A DNA stretch of 64,000 nt from Streptomyces roseirectus (GTDB lineage: Bacteria > Actinomycetota > Actinomycetes > Streptomycetales > Streptomycetaceae), in the NCBI RefSeq assembly GCF_014489635.1, contig NZ_CP060828.1:8792001-8856000 (forward strand), read 5' to 3'. Within the stretch, counting starts at the first letter, position 1; every line of letters starts with the position of its first letter. This document shows, piece by piece, positions 7,764 through 19,900 of the stretch. The notes below the pieces were generated by a model that saw only the letters and a program-made list of their open reading frames with translations, was not told the DNA's origin and did no database searches. The position numbers were made by a program, and so were the translations under genes.

Positions 7764-8474
7764 GTGGGAACGAGCATGGGACGCCGCGAGCGGCTGCGGG
7801 CCGAGACGACCGCCGAGATCAAGAAGGTCGCCCTCGGGCTGATGGCCTCCGGCGGTCCCGACGCGATCACGCTGCGGGCCATCGCCCGCGAGATGGGCAT
7901 GACCGCCAACGCCATCTACGGGTACTTCGCCACGCGGGACGACCTGGTCACCACCCTGATCGACAACGTGTTCACCGCGCTGGCCGACACCGTGGAATCC
8001 GCCTGGGAGAACGCCCCGACGCAGGACCCGGCCGCCCGCATCCGGGCCTGGGCCCACGCCTTCCGGGGCTGGGCCCTGGAGCACCCCGAGGGCTTCCGCC
8101 TCGTCTACGGCGACCCCGTCCCCGGCTACCGCCCCCCGGAAGGCGGCCCCGCCCCCGACGCCGCCCACCGCATGTGCACCAGCATCACCGCGCTCGCGGA
8201 CACGGCCTGGCCCCACACCGCACACCGCTACGCCGACAGCGACTTCACCTGGTCCGACTTCGACGCCGGCCTCCTCGACAAGGTCCGGCCCGCCTTCCCC
8301 GACCTGCCCCCGGCCGCCCTCGCCCTCGCCCTGCGCATCTGGAGCCACCTGCACGGCCTGGTCTCCCTGGAGATCTACGGCCACCTGCGCACCCAGACCC
8401 TCGCCCCGGACAAACTCTTCACCGAGGAACTGGCCCAGCTCATCCAGACGCTGGACATCCCGCAGCAGCGGTAG
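7764..8474 (+). CDS. TetR family transcriptional regulator
   Basis: A 236-residue TetR repressor. The N-terminal helix-turn-helix covers about residues 14-60 (ITLRAIAREMGMTANAIYGYFATRDDL). The ligand-binding domain has the WHG-like actinobacterial C-terminal pattern (ALRIWSHLHGLVSLEIYGHL). It is divergent from the SnoaL/ene-reductase genes with a palindrome between, so it most likely represses both directions and responds to a small molecule these enzymes handle. GTG at 7764 is taken because a TATACT box sits just upstream; an ATG five codons later is the alternative start. Confidence 0.9.
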   Translation: MGTSMGRRERLRAETTAEIKKVALGLMASGGPDAITLRAIAREMGMTANAIYGYFATRDDLVTTLIDNVFTALADTVESAWENAPTQDPAARIRAWAHAFRGWALEHPEGFRLVYGDPVPGYRPPEGGPAPDAAHRMCTSITALADTAWPHTAHRYADSDFTWSDFDAGLLDKVRPAFPDLPPAALALALRIWSHLHGLVSLEIYGHLRTQTLAPDKLFTEELAQLIQTLDIPQQR

Positions 8475-8507
8475 ACACGCCCCCCGAGACGTCGGCCCCG
8501 ACCCCGC

Positions 8508-9017
8508 CTACTTGATCACCGCGTTCGCGACCACGACGATCACCCCGAGGGCCGCGTCCCCGCAGCCGACGGCGAGGGCGGAGCGCCAGGAGCGCCCGGC
8601 GGCGCGGACGGCGGTCACACCCCAGCCGAACAGCAGGGTGATGTTGAAACCGAAGGCGACGTACTCGATGCCCGAGGAACGCCACCAGCCCCAGCCCGCG
8701 CCGAGGAGCATGACGACGGTGGGAAGCGTCGCGGCCAGGAGGGGCCACTCGGCGAGCAGGACACGGACGGCGCCGCGCAGCCCCGCGTGGGTGGCGGCAC
8801 CCCGCCGGGCGATGAGGTGCGCGTACCCGTGCGAGAGGGCCGCCGCGAAGGCCGTCACCAGCAGCCACTTGGCGTCGTACAGCCGCTCGGAGGACTCGGT
8901 GGTCCGGTAGGACGTGAGCGCGGCGACGACCGAACTGGCCAGCACCGCCCCGTACACCCCGCCGAACAGCACGTTCGGCCGGGCCATGGCCTGGCGGAGG
9001 GCGGGATGATCACGCAT
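8508..9017 (-). CDS. Small multi-pass membrane protein, function unknown
   Basis: A 169-residue integral membrane protein with about four to five hydrophobic segments (VLFGGVYGAVLASSVVAAL, LLVTAFAAALSHGYAHLI, LLAATLPTVVMLLGAG, YVAFGFNITLLFGWGV and a C-terminal segment). No catalytic motif was recognised. The start is placed at MRDHPALRQ because GAGGGAGCAGCC precedes it. It ends 34 bases from the convergent tetR stop and is divergent from the MerR-fusion gene, so it could be a target of that regulator, but nothing shows this directly. Confidence 0.7.
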   Translation of the reverse strand: MRDHPALRQAMARPNVLFGGVYGAVLASSVVAALTSYRTTESSERLYDAKWLLVTAFAAALSHGYAHLIARRGAATHAGLRGAVRVLLAEWPLLAATLPTVVMLLGAGWGWWRSSGIEYVAFGFNITLLFGWGVTAVRAAGRSWRSALAVGCGDAALGVIVVVANAVIK

Positions 9018-9134
9018 GGCTGCTCCCTCGGGACCGGGGACGTACGGGGCCGTTACGGGGCCGTCCTCCCACAACAGCCCACCCGGCCTCCGCCCGCCAT
9101 CCGGAAGCGTGCGTCCGGCGCGAACAGGTGCTGC

Positions 9135-9165
9135 TTGACTCTCCTACGGAGGGAGAGTCGAGGGT
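9135..9165 (+). promoter_or_regulatory. MerR-type operator/promoter with 19-bp spacer
   Basis: TTGACT at 9135-9140 is followed by 19 bp and then GAGGGT at 9160-9165. The spacer is filled by an inverted repeat, GACTCTCC and GGAGAGTC (9137-9144 and 9152-9159). This overlong spacer with a dyad between -35 and -10 is the classic MerR-family promoter design. It ends seven bases before the ATG used for the MerR gene, so the regulator is predicted to control itself. Confidence 0.75.
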
Positions 9166-9172
9166 GGAGCGC

Positions 9173-10753
9173 ATGCGTAGGGACGACGGGGCGCGGCCCG
9201 TGTGGAGCATCGGCGCCGTGGCCCGGCAGGTCGGCCTGCCGGTGAAAGTGGTCAGGCACTGGTCGGACGTGGGTGTCGTGACGCCGGCCGGCCGGAGCGC
9301 CGGGGGCTACCGCTGCTACGACACCGCCGGCGTGGCCCGGCTGCACCTGGCCCGCACCCTGCGGGACCTGGGGCTGGGGCTCGGCGAGATCCGGGCCGCC
9401 CTCGACCACGAGGACGGCCTCGCGGAGGTGGCCGCCGCGCACGCCGAGGCCGTCGAGCAGCAGATCCGACGGCTGCGCACCCGCCACGCCGTCCTGCGCG
9501 CCGTCACCCGCCGCACCACCCCCGAAGGACTCGCCCTCATGACCCGTACCGCCCACCTGTCCCCGGACGAACGCCGCGCGCTGGTCCACGACTTCCTCAC
9601 CGACACGCTCGGCGACCTGGACGTGCCCCACTTCCGCGCCGGGCTCCTCGCGGCGGGCGACGACCTGCCGGACGACCCGACTGACGAACAGGTCGACGCG
9701 TGGCTGGAGTTGGGCGAGCTGGTCGCCGGCGGGGAACTGCGTCCCGCCGTGCGGCGCCTAGGGGAGTACGCCGCCCGGCAGGGGCGGACGCCGCAGGACC
9801 CGGCGATGGCCGAGGAGATGCGCGCCCTCACCGACACGTGGACCGCACACGTCCGCCGCGCGCTGCGGGCCGGCACGGCGGCGGACTCCCCGGCCGCCGA
9901 TCACGTCGTCGCGGACGTCGTCGCCGCCTGGCTGCCCAGCCGCGCGAACACCGACCCGGCCGTGAGCCAAGACGGCGCCACGGCACGCCGGCTCCTGCAC
10001 GACCAGCTCACCGCCGCCGCCGAACCCGCCGTCGAACGCTTCTGGCAACTCCTGTGCGTCCTCGCCGGCCGTCCCGCGCCCGCCGGGATCACCCAGGAGG
10101 GCCGGTGGCTGACGGCCGCGCTGCGCGCCAACCCCGTGCCCGGCGAGCGCGACGCCCGGCTCGACACCCTCTACGCGGACGCCACCGACCCCTGGCCGGG
10201 CGGTGTCCTGGACGCCTTCACGCGCGTCCAGGACACGGTCGCCGCGCTCGTCCGCGCGACGACACCGGACCGGTTCGACCTGCCGACCCCCTGCGCGGAC
10301 TGGACCGTCCGGGATCTGCTCGACCACCTGGTGTGGGAGAACGTCATCTGGGGCGGCCTGGCCCAGGGCACGCCTCCCGTCGACGGCCACACCGAGGACC
10401 ACCTCGGCGACGACCACATCGCCTCCTTCGAGGCCGCCGCCGCGCAGGCCCGTGACGCGTTCCGGCAACCGGGTCTGCTGGACCGCTCCTTCGGGCCCGC
10501 CCCCGGCCGGCGCGTGGTCGAGCAGCTTCTCGTCGAACTGCTCGTGCACGGCTGGGACCTCGCGGCCGCGCTCGGCCACGACCGGGACCTGGAGCCCGGC
10601 ATCGCGCGCGCCGCCCTGCCGGTCGTCCGCGAGATCTACGACGGGCTGCCGCGTACCGCCGGGGGATCCATCGCCCCGGCACGGACCGTGCCCGAGGATG
10701 CTCCGGCCCTCGATCAGGTGGCCGCGTTCCTCGGCCGCCGCGTCCCGCGCTGA
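9173..10753 (+). CDS. MerR family regulator fused to a TIGR03086/DinB-like domain
   Basis: Residues about 8-75 are a MerR winged helix (WSIGAVARQVGLPVKVVRHWSDVGVV, then GGYRCYD and LHLARTLRDLGLGLGEIRAAL) followed by a coiled dimerisation helix. A long middle region (about 110-330) has no recognised fold. The C-terminal ~190 residues resemble the mycothiol-related TIGR03086 family: a helix, then DRFDLPTPCADWTVRDLLDHLVWEN, and later a VEQLLVELLVHGWDLAAALG helix. At 526 residues it is about twice as long as a normal MerR. The ATG at 9173 fits a leaderless transcript from the operator-promoter just upstream; a GTG at 9164 is the alternative. The C-terminal part could be a sensor or an enzyme. Confidence 0.82.
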   Translation: MRRDDGARPVWSIGAVARQVGLPVKVVRHWSDVGVVTPAGRSAGGYRCYDTAGVARLHLARTLRDLGLGLGEIRAALDHEDGLAEVAAAHAEAVEQQIRRLRTRHAVLRAVTRRTTPEGLALMTRTAHLSPDERRALVHDFLTDTLGDLDVPHFRAGLLAAGDDLPDDPTDEQVDAWLELGELVAGGELRPAVRRLGEYAARQGRTPQDPAMAEEMRALTDTWTAHVRRALRAGTAADSPAADHVVADVVAAWLPSRANTDPAVSQDGATARRLLHDQLTAAAEPAVERFWQLLCVLAGRPAPAGITQEGRWLTAALRANPVPGERDARLDTLYADATDPWPGGVLDAFTRVQDTVAALVRATTPDRFDLPTPCADWTVRDLLDHLVWENVIWGGLAQGTPPVDGHTEDHLGDDHIASFEAAAAQARDAFRQPGLLDRSFGPAPGRRVVEQLLVELLVHGWDLAAALGHDRDLEPGIARAALPVVREIYDGLPRTAGGSIAPARTVPEDAPALDQVAAFLGRRVPR

Positions 10754-10901
10754 CGAACCGTCGGCTTCAGCGAGGTCTCCGCCGATGCGGTGAGCGCACG
10801 GGCCGGACGGGGGATAAAAGTCATTTAAGTGATCAACGTCTCCGGGTTCTGTGAATAACGCGAGGGCTGACATTCCGTCACGTCACGCGACAGGATCTGC
10901 G

Positions 10902-13900
10902 ATGCACGAGAAGACCACCCGCCGGCCGGGCCGCATCCTCGCGGCCCTCGTCGTGCTGTTCCTCGGGATCGGCACGGCGCCTGCCCTGGGCGAGCCCACG
11001 GGGCCGCGTGACGCGCTGGGCGGAGGCGGCGCCCGTCTGCTGGCGGACTGGCCGGCGGCGTCCGGGTCCTTGGGGGACTCGCTCTCGGACGGCGCCGGGT
11101 ATCGGGTGGTGTTCGAGGCGGGGGAGCCCCCGGAGGAGCGGCACACGCCGGCTGCGGAGACGCGTGTCGCGGAGTCCCCGGTGAAGGCGCCGGCCTCCCC
11201 GGCGGAGGACGCTGACGAGACGCCGGAGAAGAGGACCGCAGGGAAACTTCCGGAGGCACCCGGGACTCCCGTCACCGCCGAAGCTCCCGAGGCCCCCGCG
11301 ACTGCCGAGACCTCCGAGAACCGCGCGACCTCCGAGAACCCCGAGAGCTCTGAGGCTCCCGCCACCCCCGAGGCCGCTCAGCCCTCGACCCCCACCGACG
11401 GCAAAGCCCCCTCACCGAGCCCGCGTTGGCGGACAACCGAACTGTCGCAGGAGATCGCGGGACGCAAAGGCGCACGCGGACTCCGCCTGCCCGCCGCGCC
11501 GAACGGCCGCCCCTACACCGTGACCGTCACCCTCCCCGAGGCCCGCCCCGCGTGGCTCACCCTCCTCGGGGACGGCGCGGACGGCGTCTTCGCCGAGGGC
11601 ACGTCCGACGCCGGTGACGAGATCACCGCACGCCGGGACAACCGCTTCGACCGCGAACAGCGCGGCGCCGACCTGGTGTTCACGCGAGCCGTGCGGTCGG
11701 TCGAACTGACCGTCAGCGAGGGCGCCCCGGCGGGCCTGGTGCTGGCGGGACCCTTCGGCTCAGAAGAGGAAACGGAGCGAAAGGCGTCCGGCGCGAAGAA
11801 GGACGCCCCCGTCCGCCACCCCGCCCAGCGCACCCGCCGCGCCTCCGCCTGCACCCCGTCCGCCGGGTTCACCGACTGCACGCTGTTCAGCTACACGGGC
11901 GGTGACCAGAACTTCACCGTCCCGACGGGGGTCAGCAGCCTGAACGTCCAGGTGTGGGGCGCGGGCGGCGGCGGTGACAACGCCTCGTACTACACCGGCC
12001 AGGTAGGCGGCGCCGGCGGCGGCTACACCACGGGGACCGTCGCCGTCACCCCGGGGCAGGCGCTGACCGTGACGGCCGGTCAGGGCGGCGTCTTCAACTC
12101 GACCGCGACGACGTACGGCGGTGGCGGCGCGGGCGGCAGAGGGCAGCCGTCCACCGCGACCGGCGCCAGCGGCGGCGGCATGTCCGCGCTGTGGAACGGC
12201 GCGAGTTTCACCACCCCGTTGCTGATCGCGGGCGGTGGTGGCGGCGCCTCGCCGGGCGCGGACCAGCAGAGCCCGAAGTCCGGCGGGGGCGGCGGCACCA
12301 CCGGGGGCGGCGACGGCAACACCAACACCTCCGGCCAGGGCGGCACGCAGTCGGCGGGTGGTACGGCGGGCGCGTACGGCAGCCAGTGCGGTGCCACGAG
12401 CAACCCGACGGGCCGTCAGTGGTTCGGCGGCAACGGGTACAACACCCTGACCACCCGGGGCGGCGAGGGCGGTGGCGGCGGTGGCGGCGGCTGGTACGGC
12501 GGTGGCGGCGGCTCCTGCCAGCCCTCCGCCCCGACCCTGAACCCCAACGGCCCCGGCGGCGGCGGTTCCGGCTATGTCTCCGGCGCCGGTGTCACGAACG
12601 CCTCCACGACCGCCGGCAGCAACGCGACGACCAACAACCAGGGCGGCGCGGCGGCCGGCACCGGCTCCGCCCAGTACCCCTCGGGCGTCGGCGCGGGCGG
12701 CGGCTCCACGGCGAACGGCGGCAACGGCGCCGTCGTCATCCAGTGGGTCACCCAGACCAGCCTGAGCGTCACGAAGACCGCCTCCCCGAACCCGTACGTC
12801 CCCGGCAACCGGGTCACGTACACGATCACCGTCTCCAACGCGGGCCCGGCGCCCGCCACGAACGCGACGATCCAGGACACGATCCCCTCCGACCTGTCCG
12901 GCACGACCTGGACGTGCACGGCGGCCGGCGGGAGCAGTTGCGGCGCCGCCTCGGGCAGCGGGAACAACCTGAACACGACGGCGACGGTCGCGGTGAACGG
13001 CACCGTCACCTACACGGTCACCGGCACGACACCGGGCAGCGACACCAGCACCCTCTCCAACACGGTGACGGTGACCCCGCCGTCCGGCGTCAAGGACACG
13101 ACATGCGGGGCGAGTTGCACGGCGACCGCGACGACCCCGCCGAACCCGCGGGCCGACCTGGCGGCGGCGAAGACGACGAGCACGCAGAACGTGTCGCCGG
13201 GCCAGACGTACACGTACACGCTGACCACCACCAACAACGGCCCGTCCTCCGCGCAGGGCGTCTCGATGACGGACACGCTCCCCAACAACGTGACGTTCCA
13301 GTCGGGTTCGGGGTGCACGGCGTCGGGCCAGAACGTGACCTGCGGCCCTCTCCAGACGCTGGCCACGGGCGCCTCGCAGTCCTGGACGATCACCGTGCTG
13401 CTGGCGTCGTCCTACCGGGGCAACGGCTCCGACATCGGCAACACGGCGACCGCGAACTCCAGCACCGACGACCCCAACCCCGGTAACAACTCGGCGAGTT
13501 CGGGCCCGCCCCCGATCGTCCCGCAGTCCGACTACGACGTCACACCGAGCGCCCCCGGCGGAACGGTCGCGCCGGGCACGACGACGTCGATCCCGGTGGT
13601 CGTCAGGAACAACGGTCCCGCCGACGCGCAGGGCGACGTGACCGTCACGATCACACTCCCGGCGAACGTGACCGCGTCCGGCACCCAGCCCTCCGGCTGC
13701 ACCGCCAACTCGGCGGGGACCGTGGTGACTTGCACCCTCGCCTCGCTGCCGAGCGGCGCCTCGCGGAACCTGCCGATCAGCGTCCTCGTCGCCTCCGACG
13801 CCCCGCCGAACAGCACGCTCACCCAGCCGGGCGGCATCGTGGTCTCCGGCCCGAACGACAGCGTCTCCTCGAACAACACCGCGCCCGCGACGGTCTCCAC

Positions 13901-16900
13901 GACCGGCGGGACCAGCGACCTCACCGTCGGCAAGACCGCGAACCCGACGGACGTCGGCTACGGCCGGACCACGGTCTTCACGGTCACCGTCACCAACAAC
14001 GGCCCCTCGGACGCCACGAACGTGCAGGTCACCGACCAGCTCCCGAGCGGCCTCACCTACGTCAGCGACGACTCCAACGGTGCCTACGACGCGGGCACCG
14101 GCGTGTGGACGGCCGGCACCGTGCCGAACGGGCAGAGCGCGACCCTCCACATCACCGCGCGGATGACGAGCACGACGTCCCAGACGAACGCGGTCACCCA
14201 GGCCACCTCCAGCGGCACCGACCCGTCCCCCTGCGACAGCTCCCACCCCGCCAACTGCGCCTCGGCGACGGTGAATCCGATCGCCGCCGACGTCGTGACG
14301 ACCAAGGCGGCCACGGGGACGCCGGTCGCGCCGGGGCAGACGTTCCAGTACCGGATCACGACCACGAACAACGGGCCGTCGGCGGCCCAGCAGGTCTCCG
14401 TCACGGACACCCTGCCCGCGCAGCTCACGTTCGTGTCCTCGGCCACGGGCTGCACGGCGACCGGCCAGAACGTGACCTGCCCGCAGATCGCGTCCCTCGC
14501 GAACGGCGCGAGCCGGACCAACACCATCACGGTCCTGATCAGCCCCTCCTACACCGGCGACGGCTCCGACATCGCCAACACGGCGACGTCCACCTCCACC
14601 ACGCCCGACCCGACGCCGGGCAACAACACCTCACCGCCGTCCTCGCCCCAGGTGAGCGGGCCCAGGACCGGCCTGTCGATCAGCAAGACGGGATCCTCGA
14701 CCTCCTACCAGCCGGGGCAGTCCTTCTCCTACACGGTCATCGTGAACAACGCGGGCCCGTCCACGGCCGCCGGGCCCACCGTCTCGGACACGCTCCCCGG
14801 CGGGTTCTCCGACTTCGGCTGGAACTGCGCGGCCGGCAACGGCAGTTCGTGCGGCGCCGGGTCGGGCAGCGGCAACATCAGCGACAAGCCGACGATCGCC
14901 CCCGGCGGCACGATCACCTACACCCTCACCGGCACGGTCCCCGCCTCGACGTCCGGCAACCAGACCAACACCGCGACCGTCACCCCGCCGACCGGGACGA
15001 CCGACAGCAACTGCTCCTCGCCGTGCACGGCGTCGGTCACGACCAACGGCCCGGCCGTGCGGATCAAGAAGACGTCCTCGCCCGCCCCCGCGAAGGCCGG
15101 ACAGAAGGTCACCTACACGGTCACCCTGACCAACAACGGCGGCGGCGACGCCACGAACTTCGCCTACACGGACGACCTTTCGGACGTCATCGACGACGCG
15201 ACCTACCACAACGACGCCACGGCGACGGCCGGTTCGGTCTCCTACACGGCGCCGAAGCTCACCTGGAACGGCACCGTCCCGGCGGGCGGCACGGTCACCG
15301 TCACCTACACCGCGACCGTGAACAACCCGCCGGCCGGCAACCAGGTCCTCAACAACTCCGTGACCGGACCGGCCAGTTCGAACTGCGGCCCCGGCTCCAC
15401 CGACCCGGACTGCTCCGACGACAACGGCGGCGGCATCCCCCGCCTGACGATCAGCAAGGCGACCGACGCCAGCGGCACCGTCAACCCCGGCCAGAAGGTC
15501 ACCTACACGGTCACCCTCACCAACCCCGGCACGGCCACCTACCCCGGCGCCTCATGGTCCGACGACCTGACCGGCGTCCTCGACGACGCGACGTACAACG
15601 CCGACGCCGCCGCCTCCACCGGCACGACGTCCTACAGCGCCCCCAAGCTGACCTGGAACGGCACGCTCGCGGCCGGCGCCACGGCGACGATCACCTACTC
15701 GGCGACCGTCAACTCCCCGGACACCGGCGACAACAAGCTCGTCAACCAGATCACCTCCACCCCCGACGCGAACTGCGCCCCCTGCACCACGACGAACAAC
15801 GTCGCGGCGCTGACGTTCACGAAGACGGTCTCCGACACGAACCCGAAGCCCGGCGAGAAGGTCACCTACACCGTGACCGTCCAGAACACCGGCTCGGCGA
15901 CCTACACCGGGGCCTCGTTCTCGGACGACCTCACCGACGTCATCGACGACGCGACCTACGGCAACGACCAAGCGGCGAGCGTCGGTTCGGCCTCCTACGC
16001 CGCCCCGAAGGTCACCTGGACCGGCGACCTCCCGGCCGGGCAGACGGCGACGATCACCTACAGCGCGACCGTCGACAACCCCGACACCGGCAACGGCAAG
16101 ATGGTCAACTCAGTGACCGGACCCGCCGGTTCGAACTGCGCCGCAGGCTCCACCGACCCCGCCTGCTCGACCGGCGACCAGCCCGGCAACGGCATCCCCC
16201 AGCTGAAGATCACCAAGTCGTTCACGCCGGCCCGGCCCGCCGCCGGACAGACGGTGACCTACACCGTCGTCGCCCAGAACACCGGCACCGCCACCTACCC
16301 CGGCGCCACCTGGAGCGACGACCTGTCCGACCTCACGGACGACGGAACGTACAACGACGACGCGGGCGCCTCGTCGGGGACCGCGAGTTACACCGCCCCG
16401 AACCTCACCTGGACCGGTGATCTCGCCGCCGGCGCGAAGGCCACCACCACCTACTCGGTCACCCTCGCCAACCCCCTCACCGGCGACAAGCAGCTCGTCA
16501 ACAAGGTCACCTCGACCCCCGACACCAACTGCGCCTCCGGCTCGACCGACCCGAACTGCGGCGACCGGTCACCGGTGCCGGTCCAGCAGCTCACGATGAC
16601 CAAGTCGGCGTCCACGACCACCCCGAAGCCCGGCGACACCGTCACCTACACGGCGACCGTCACCAACTCCGGCACGGCGGCCGTGAGTTCCGCGTCCTTC
16701 ACCGACGACCTGACCGCACTCCTGGACGACGCGGCGTACAACGACGACGCGGGCGCCTCGACGGGGACGGCGAGTTACACCGCGCCCACCCTCACCTGGA
16801 CCGGCTCCCTCGACCCCGGCGCCCGGGCGACGATCACCTACAGCATCACCGTCAACGACCCCGACACCGGCGACCAGGTCCTCAAGAACACCCTGGTCAG

Positions 16901-19900
16901 CCCCACCCCCGGCGGCAACTGCGCCTCCGGCTCCACCGACCCGGCCTGCACGGCGGGCCCGTACGACGTGCCGTCGCTGACCATGACCAAGACCGTCGCC
17001 CCGGCGAACCCCCTGCCCGGCGACACCGTCACCTACACGGTCACCCTCCACAACCCCAGCAACGCCGACTACTCCGACGCCGCCTTCACCGACGACCTGA
17101 CCAGCGTCCTCGACAACGCGACCTGGCTGAACCGCATCACCACCGGGGACGGCGCCCTCACCTACACCGCGCCCAAGGTCACCTGGACCGGCGACGTGGC
17201 GGCGGGGCAGACACAGACCGTCACCTACGCCCTGAAGCTCAACAACCCGCCGACCGGCGACGGGAAGATCACCAACACCGTCGTCGGCCCGCCCGGCTCC
17301 AACTGCGAGCAGGGCTCGACCGACAACCGCTGCTCCGCCGCCATCGACGGCCTGCCCGAACTGCACATCACCAAGACCCTCTCCCCGGCCGGCCCCGTCG
17401 CGGGCGGCACGGCGACGTACACGGTGACCGTGCAGAACACCGGCTCGGCGACCTACCCGAACGCCGTCGTCACCGACGACCTGACCGGCGTCCTCGACGA
17501 CGCGGCCTACAACGACGACGCCTCGGCGACGGCCGGTTCGGTGACGTACGCGCAGCCGAAACTCACCTGGACCGGCACCCTCGACCCCGGCGCCCAGGCG
17601 ACGATCACCTACAGCGTGAACGTCACCTACCCCGGCACCGGCGACCAGCGGCTGAACAACGCGGTCACCGGCCCCCAGGGCTCCAACTGCGAGCCCGGCA
17701 CCACCGACACCGACTGCTCCTCGTCCTCCGGCATCGGCCGCCTGAAGATCGCCAAGAGCTACACCCCGCAGAACGGCGCCGTCCCCGGCTCGAAGGTCAC
17801 GTACACGGTGACCGTCCAGAACACCGGCACCGGCACCTACCCCGGCGCCTCCTGGACGGACGACCTGACCGGCGTCCTCGACGACGCCGCGTACAACTCC
17901 GACGCGAACGCCGACACCGGCGCCGTCTCCTACACCTCCCCGAACCTCTCCTGGACCGGTGACCTCACCGCCGGCCGGACGGCCACCATCACCTACTCCG
18001 TCACCGTCGACGACCCCGACACCGGGGACAAGCAGCTCGCCAACACGGTGACCGGCCCGCCCGGCTCCAACTGCGCCACCGGCTCCACCGACCCGGCCTG
18101 CTCACCGACCCCGTCCGGTGTCCCGACGCTGTCGATCAGCAAGTCCGCGTCCACCGGCACCCCGACGCCGGGCACGAAGGTCACCTACACGGTGACCATC
18201 CAGAACACGGGCACCGCGACCTACGCCGGGGCCTCGGTGTCGGACGACCTCACCGACGTCCTGGACGACGCGACCTACGGCAACGACCAAGCGGCGACGG
18301 CCGGTTCGGTGTCGTACGCGGCGCCCGAGGTCACCTGGACCGGTGACGTCCCGGCGGGCCGGACGGTCACCCTCACCTACTCCGCGACCGTCAACACCCC
18401 CGACACCGGCAACGGCAAGATGGTCAACTCCGTGGTGGGCCCGCCGGGTTCGAACTGCGAGACCGGTAAACAGGACGCCTCCTGCGCGACCGGCGACCAG
18501 CCCGGCGACGGCATCCCGCAGCTTGCCCTGAGCAAGACGGTCTCACCCGCGAATCCGGTCCCGGGCACGAAGGTCACGTACACGGTGACCGCGAAGAACA
18601 CCGGCACCGCCACCTACACCGGGGCGTCGTTCTCGGACGACCTGAGCGACGTCATCGACGACGCGACGTACGGCAACGACCAGACGGCGACCGTCGGTTC
18701 GGCCACCTACACCGCCCCGAAGGTCTCCTGGACCGGAGACCTCACGGCCGGACAGACCGCGACCATCACCTACTCCGCGACCGTCAACAACCCCGACACC
18801 GGCGACAAGACCCTCACCAACTCCGTGGTGGGCCCCGCCGGTTCGAACTGCGCGCCGGGCTCCCAGGCCGCCGCCTGCGCCACCAGCACCGGCTCCCCGC
18901 AACTGGTCCTGAACAAGACCTACACCCCGAACAACCCGCTGCCGGGCCAGAAGGTGACATACACGATCACCGCGACGAACACCGGCACCGCCACCTACAC
19001 CGGCGCCACCTGGTCCGACGACCTGACCGGCGTCCTCGACGACGCGGCCTACAACGACGACGCCACCGCCTCCCTCGGCACGACGTCCTACACCTCCCCG
19101 AAACTGACCTGGACCGGCGACGTCCCGGCCGGACAGACCGCCACCGTCACCTACTCCGCGACGGTCGACGACCCCGACACCGGCGACAAGTCGCTCTCCA
19201 ACACCGTCACCGGCACCCCCGACGCGACCTGCGCGAGCGGCGGCACGGCCAACGCCTGCACACCCTCTCCCGCCGGGGTGCCTCAACTGTCGATCACCAA
19301 GTCGGCGTCCACCGGCACCCCGGTACCGGGCACGAAGGTCACGTACACGGTGACCATCCAGAACACGGGCACGGCGACCTACACCGGGGCCTCGGTGTCG
19401 GACGACCTGACCGACGTCATCGACGACGCAACGTACGGCAACGACCAAGCGGCGACGGCCGGTTCGGTGTCGTACACCGCCCCGAAGGTCACCTGGACCG
19501 GCGACGTCCCGGCGGGCCGGACGGTCACCCTCACCTACTCCGCGACCGTGAACAACCCCGTCACCGGCAACCTGAAACTCGTCAACTCCGTGGTGGGACC
19601 CCAGGGTTCGAACTGCGAGGCGGGCAAGCGGACCGCGTCCTGCTCGACCGGCGGCCGGTCCGGCGACGGCGTCCCGAACCTGCGCCTGACGAAGACGTCG
19701 AGCGCAGCCTCGACCGCGCCCGGTTCGACGGTGACGTACACGATCACCGCGCAGAACACCGGCACCGCCACCTACACGGGCGCCTCGTGGTCGGACGACC
19801 TGAGCGGCGTCCTCGACGACGCGACGTACAACGACGACGCCTCCGCCGACTCCGGCAGCGTGAACTACACGGCGCCGAAGCTGAGTTGGACCGGTGACGT

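Noticed and set aside
5470..8474. Ene-reductase, SnoaL and TetR genes as part of the FAAL cassette
   Set aside because: They have their own divergent promoter region and operator, and a 127-bp gap with a possible hairpin separates them from the cassette.
11760..14246. Long minus-strand open frame opposite the giant surface-protein gene (also others at 18543-22229)
   Set aside because: Translations are Arg/Gly/Val-rich with no domain or ribosome site. They are by-products of the high GC content and of the repeat array on the plus strand.
16120..19620. tRNA-like GGTTCGAAC stretches
   Set aside because: They are the codons for Gly-Ser-Asn-Cys in the surface-protein repeats; no acceptor or anticodon stems surround them.
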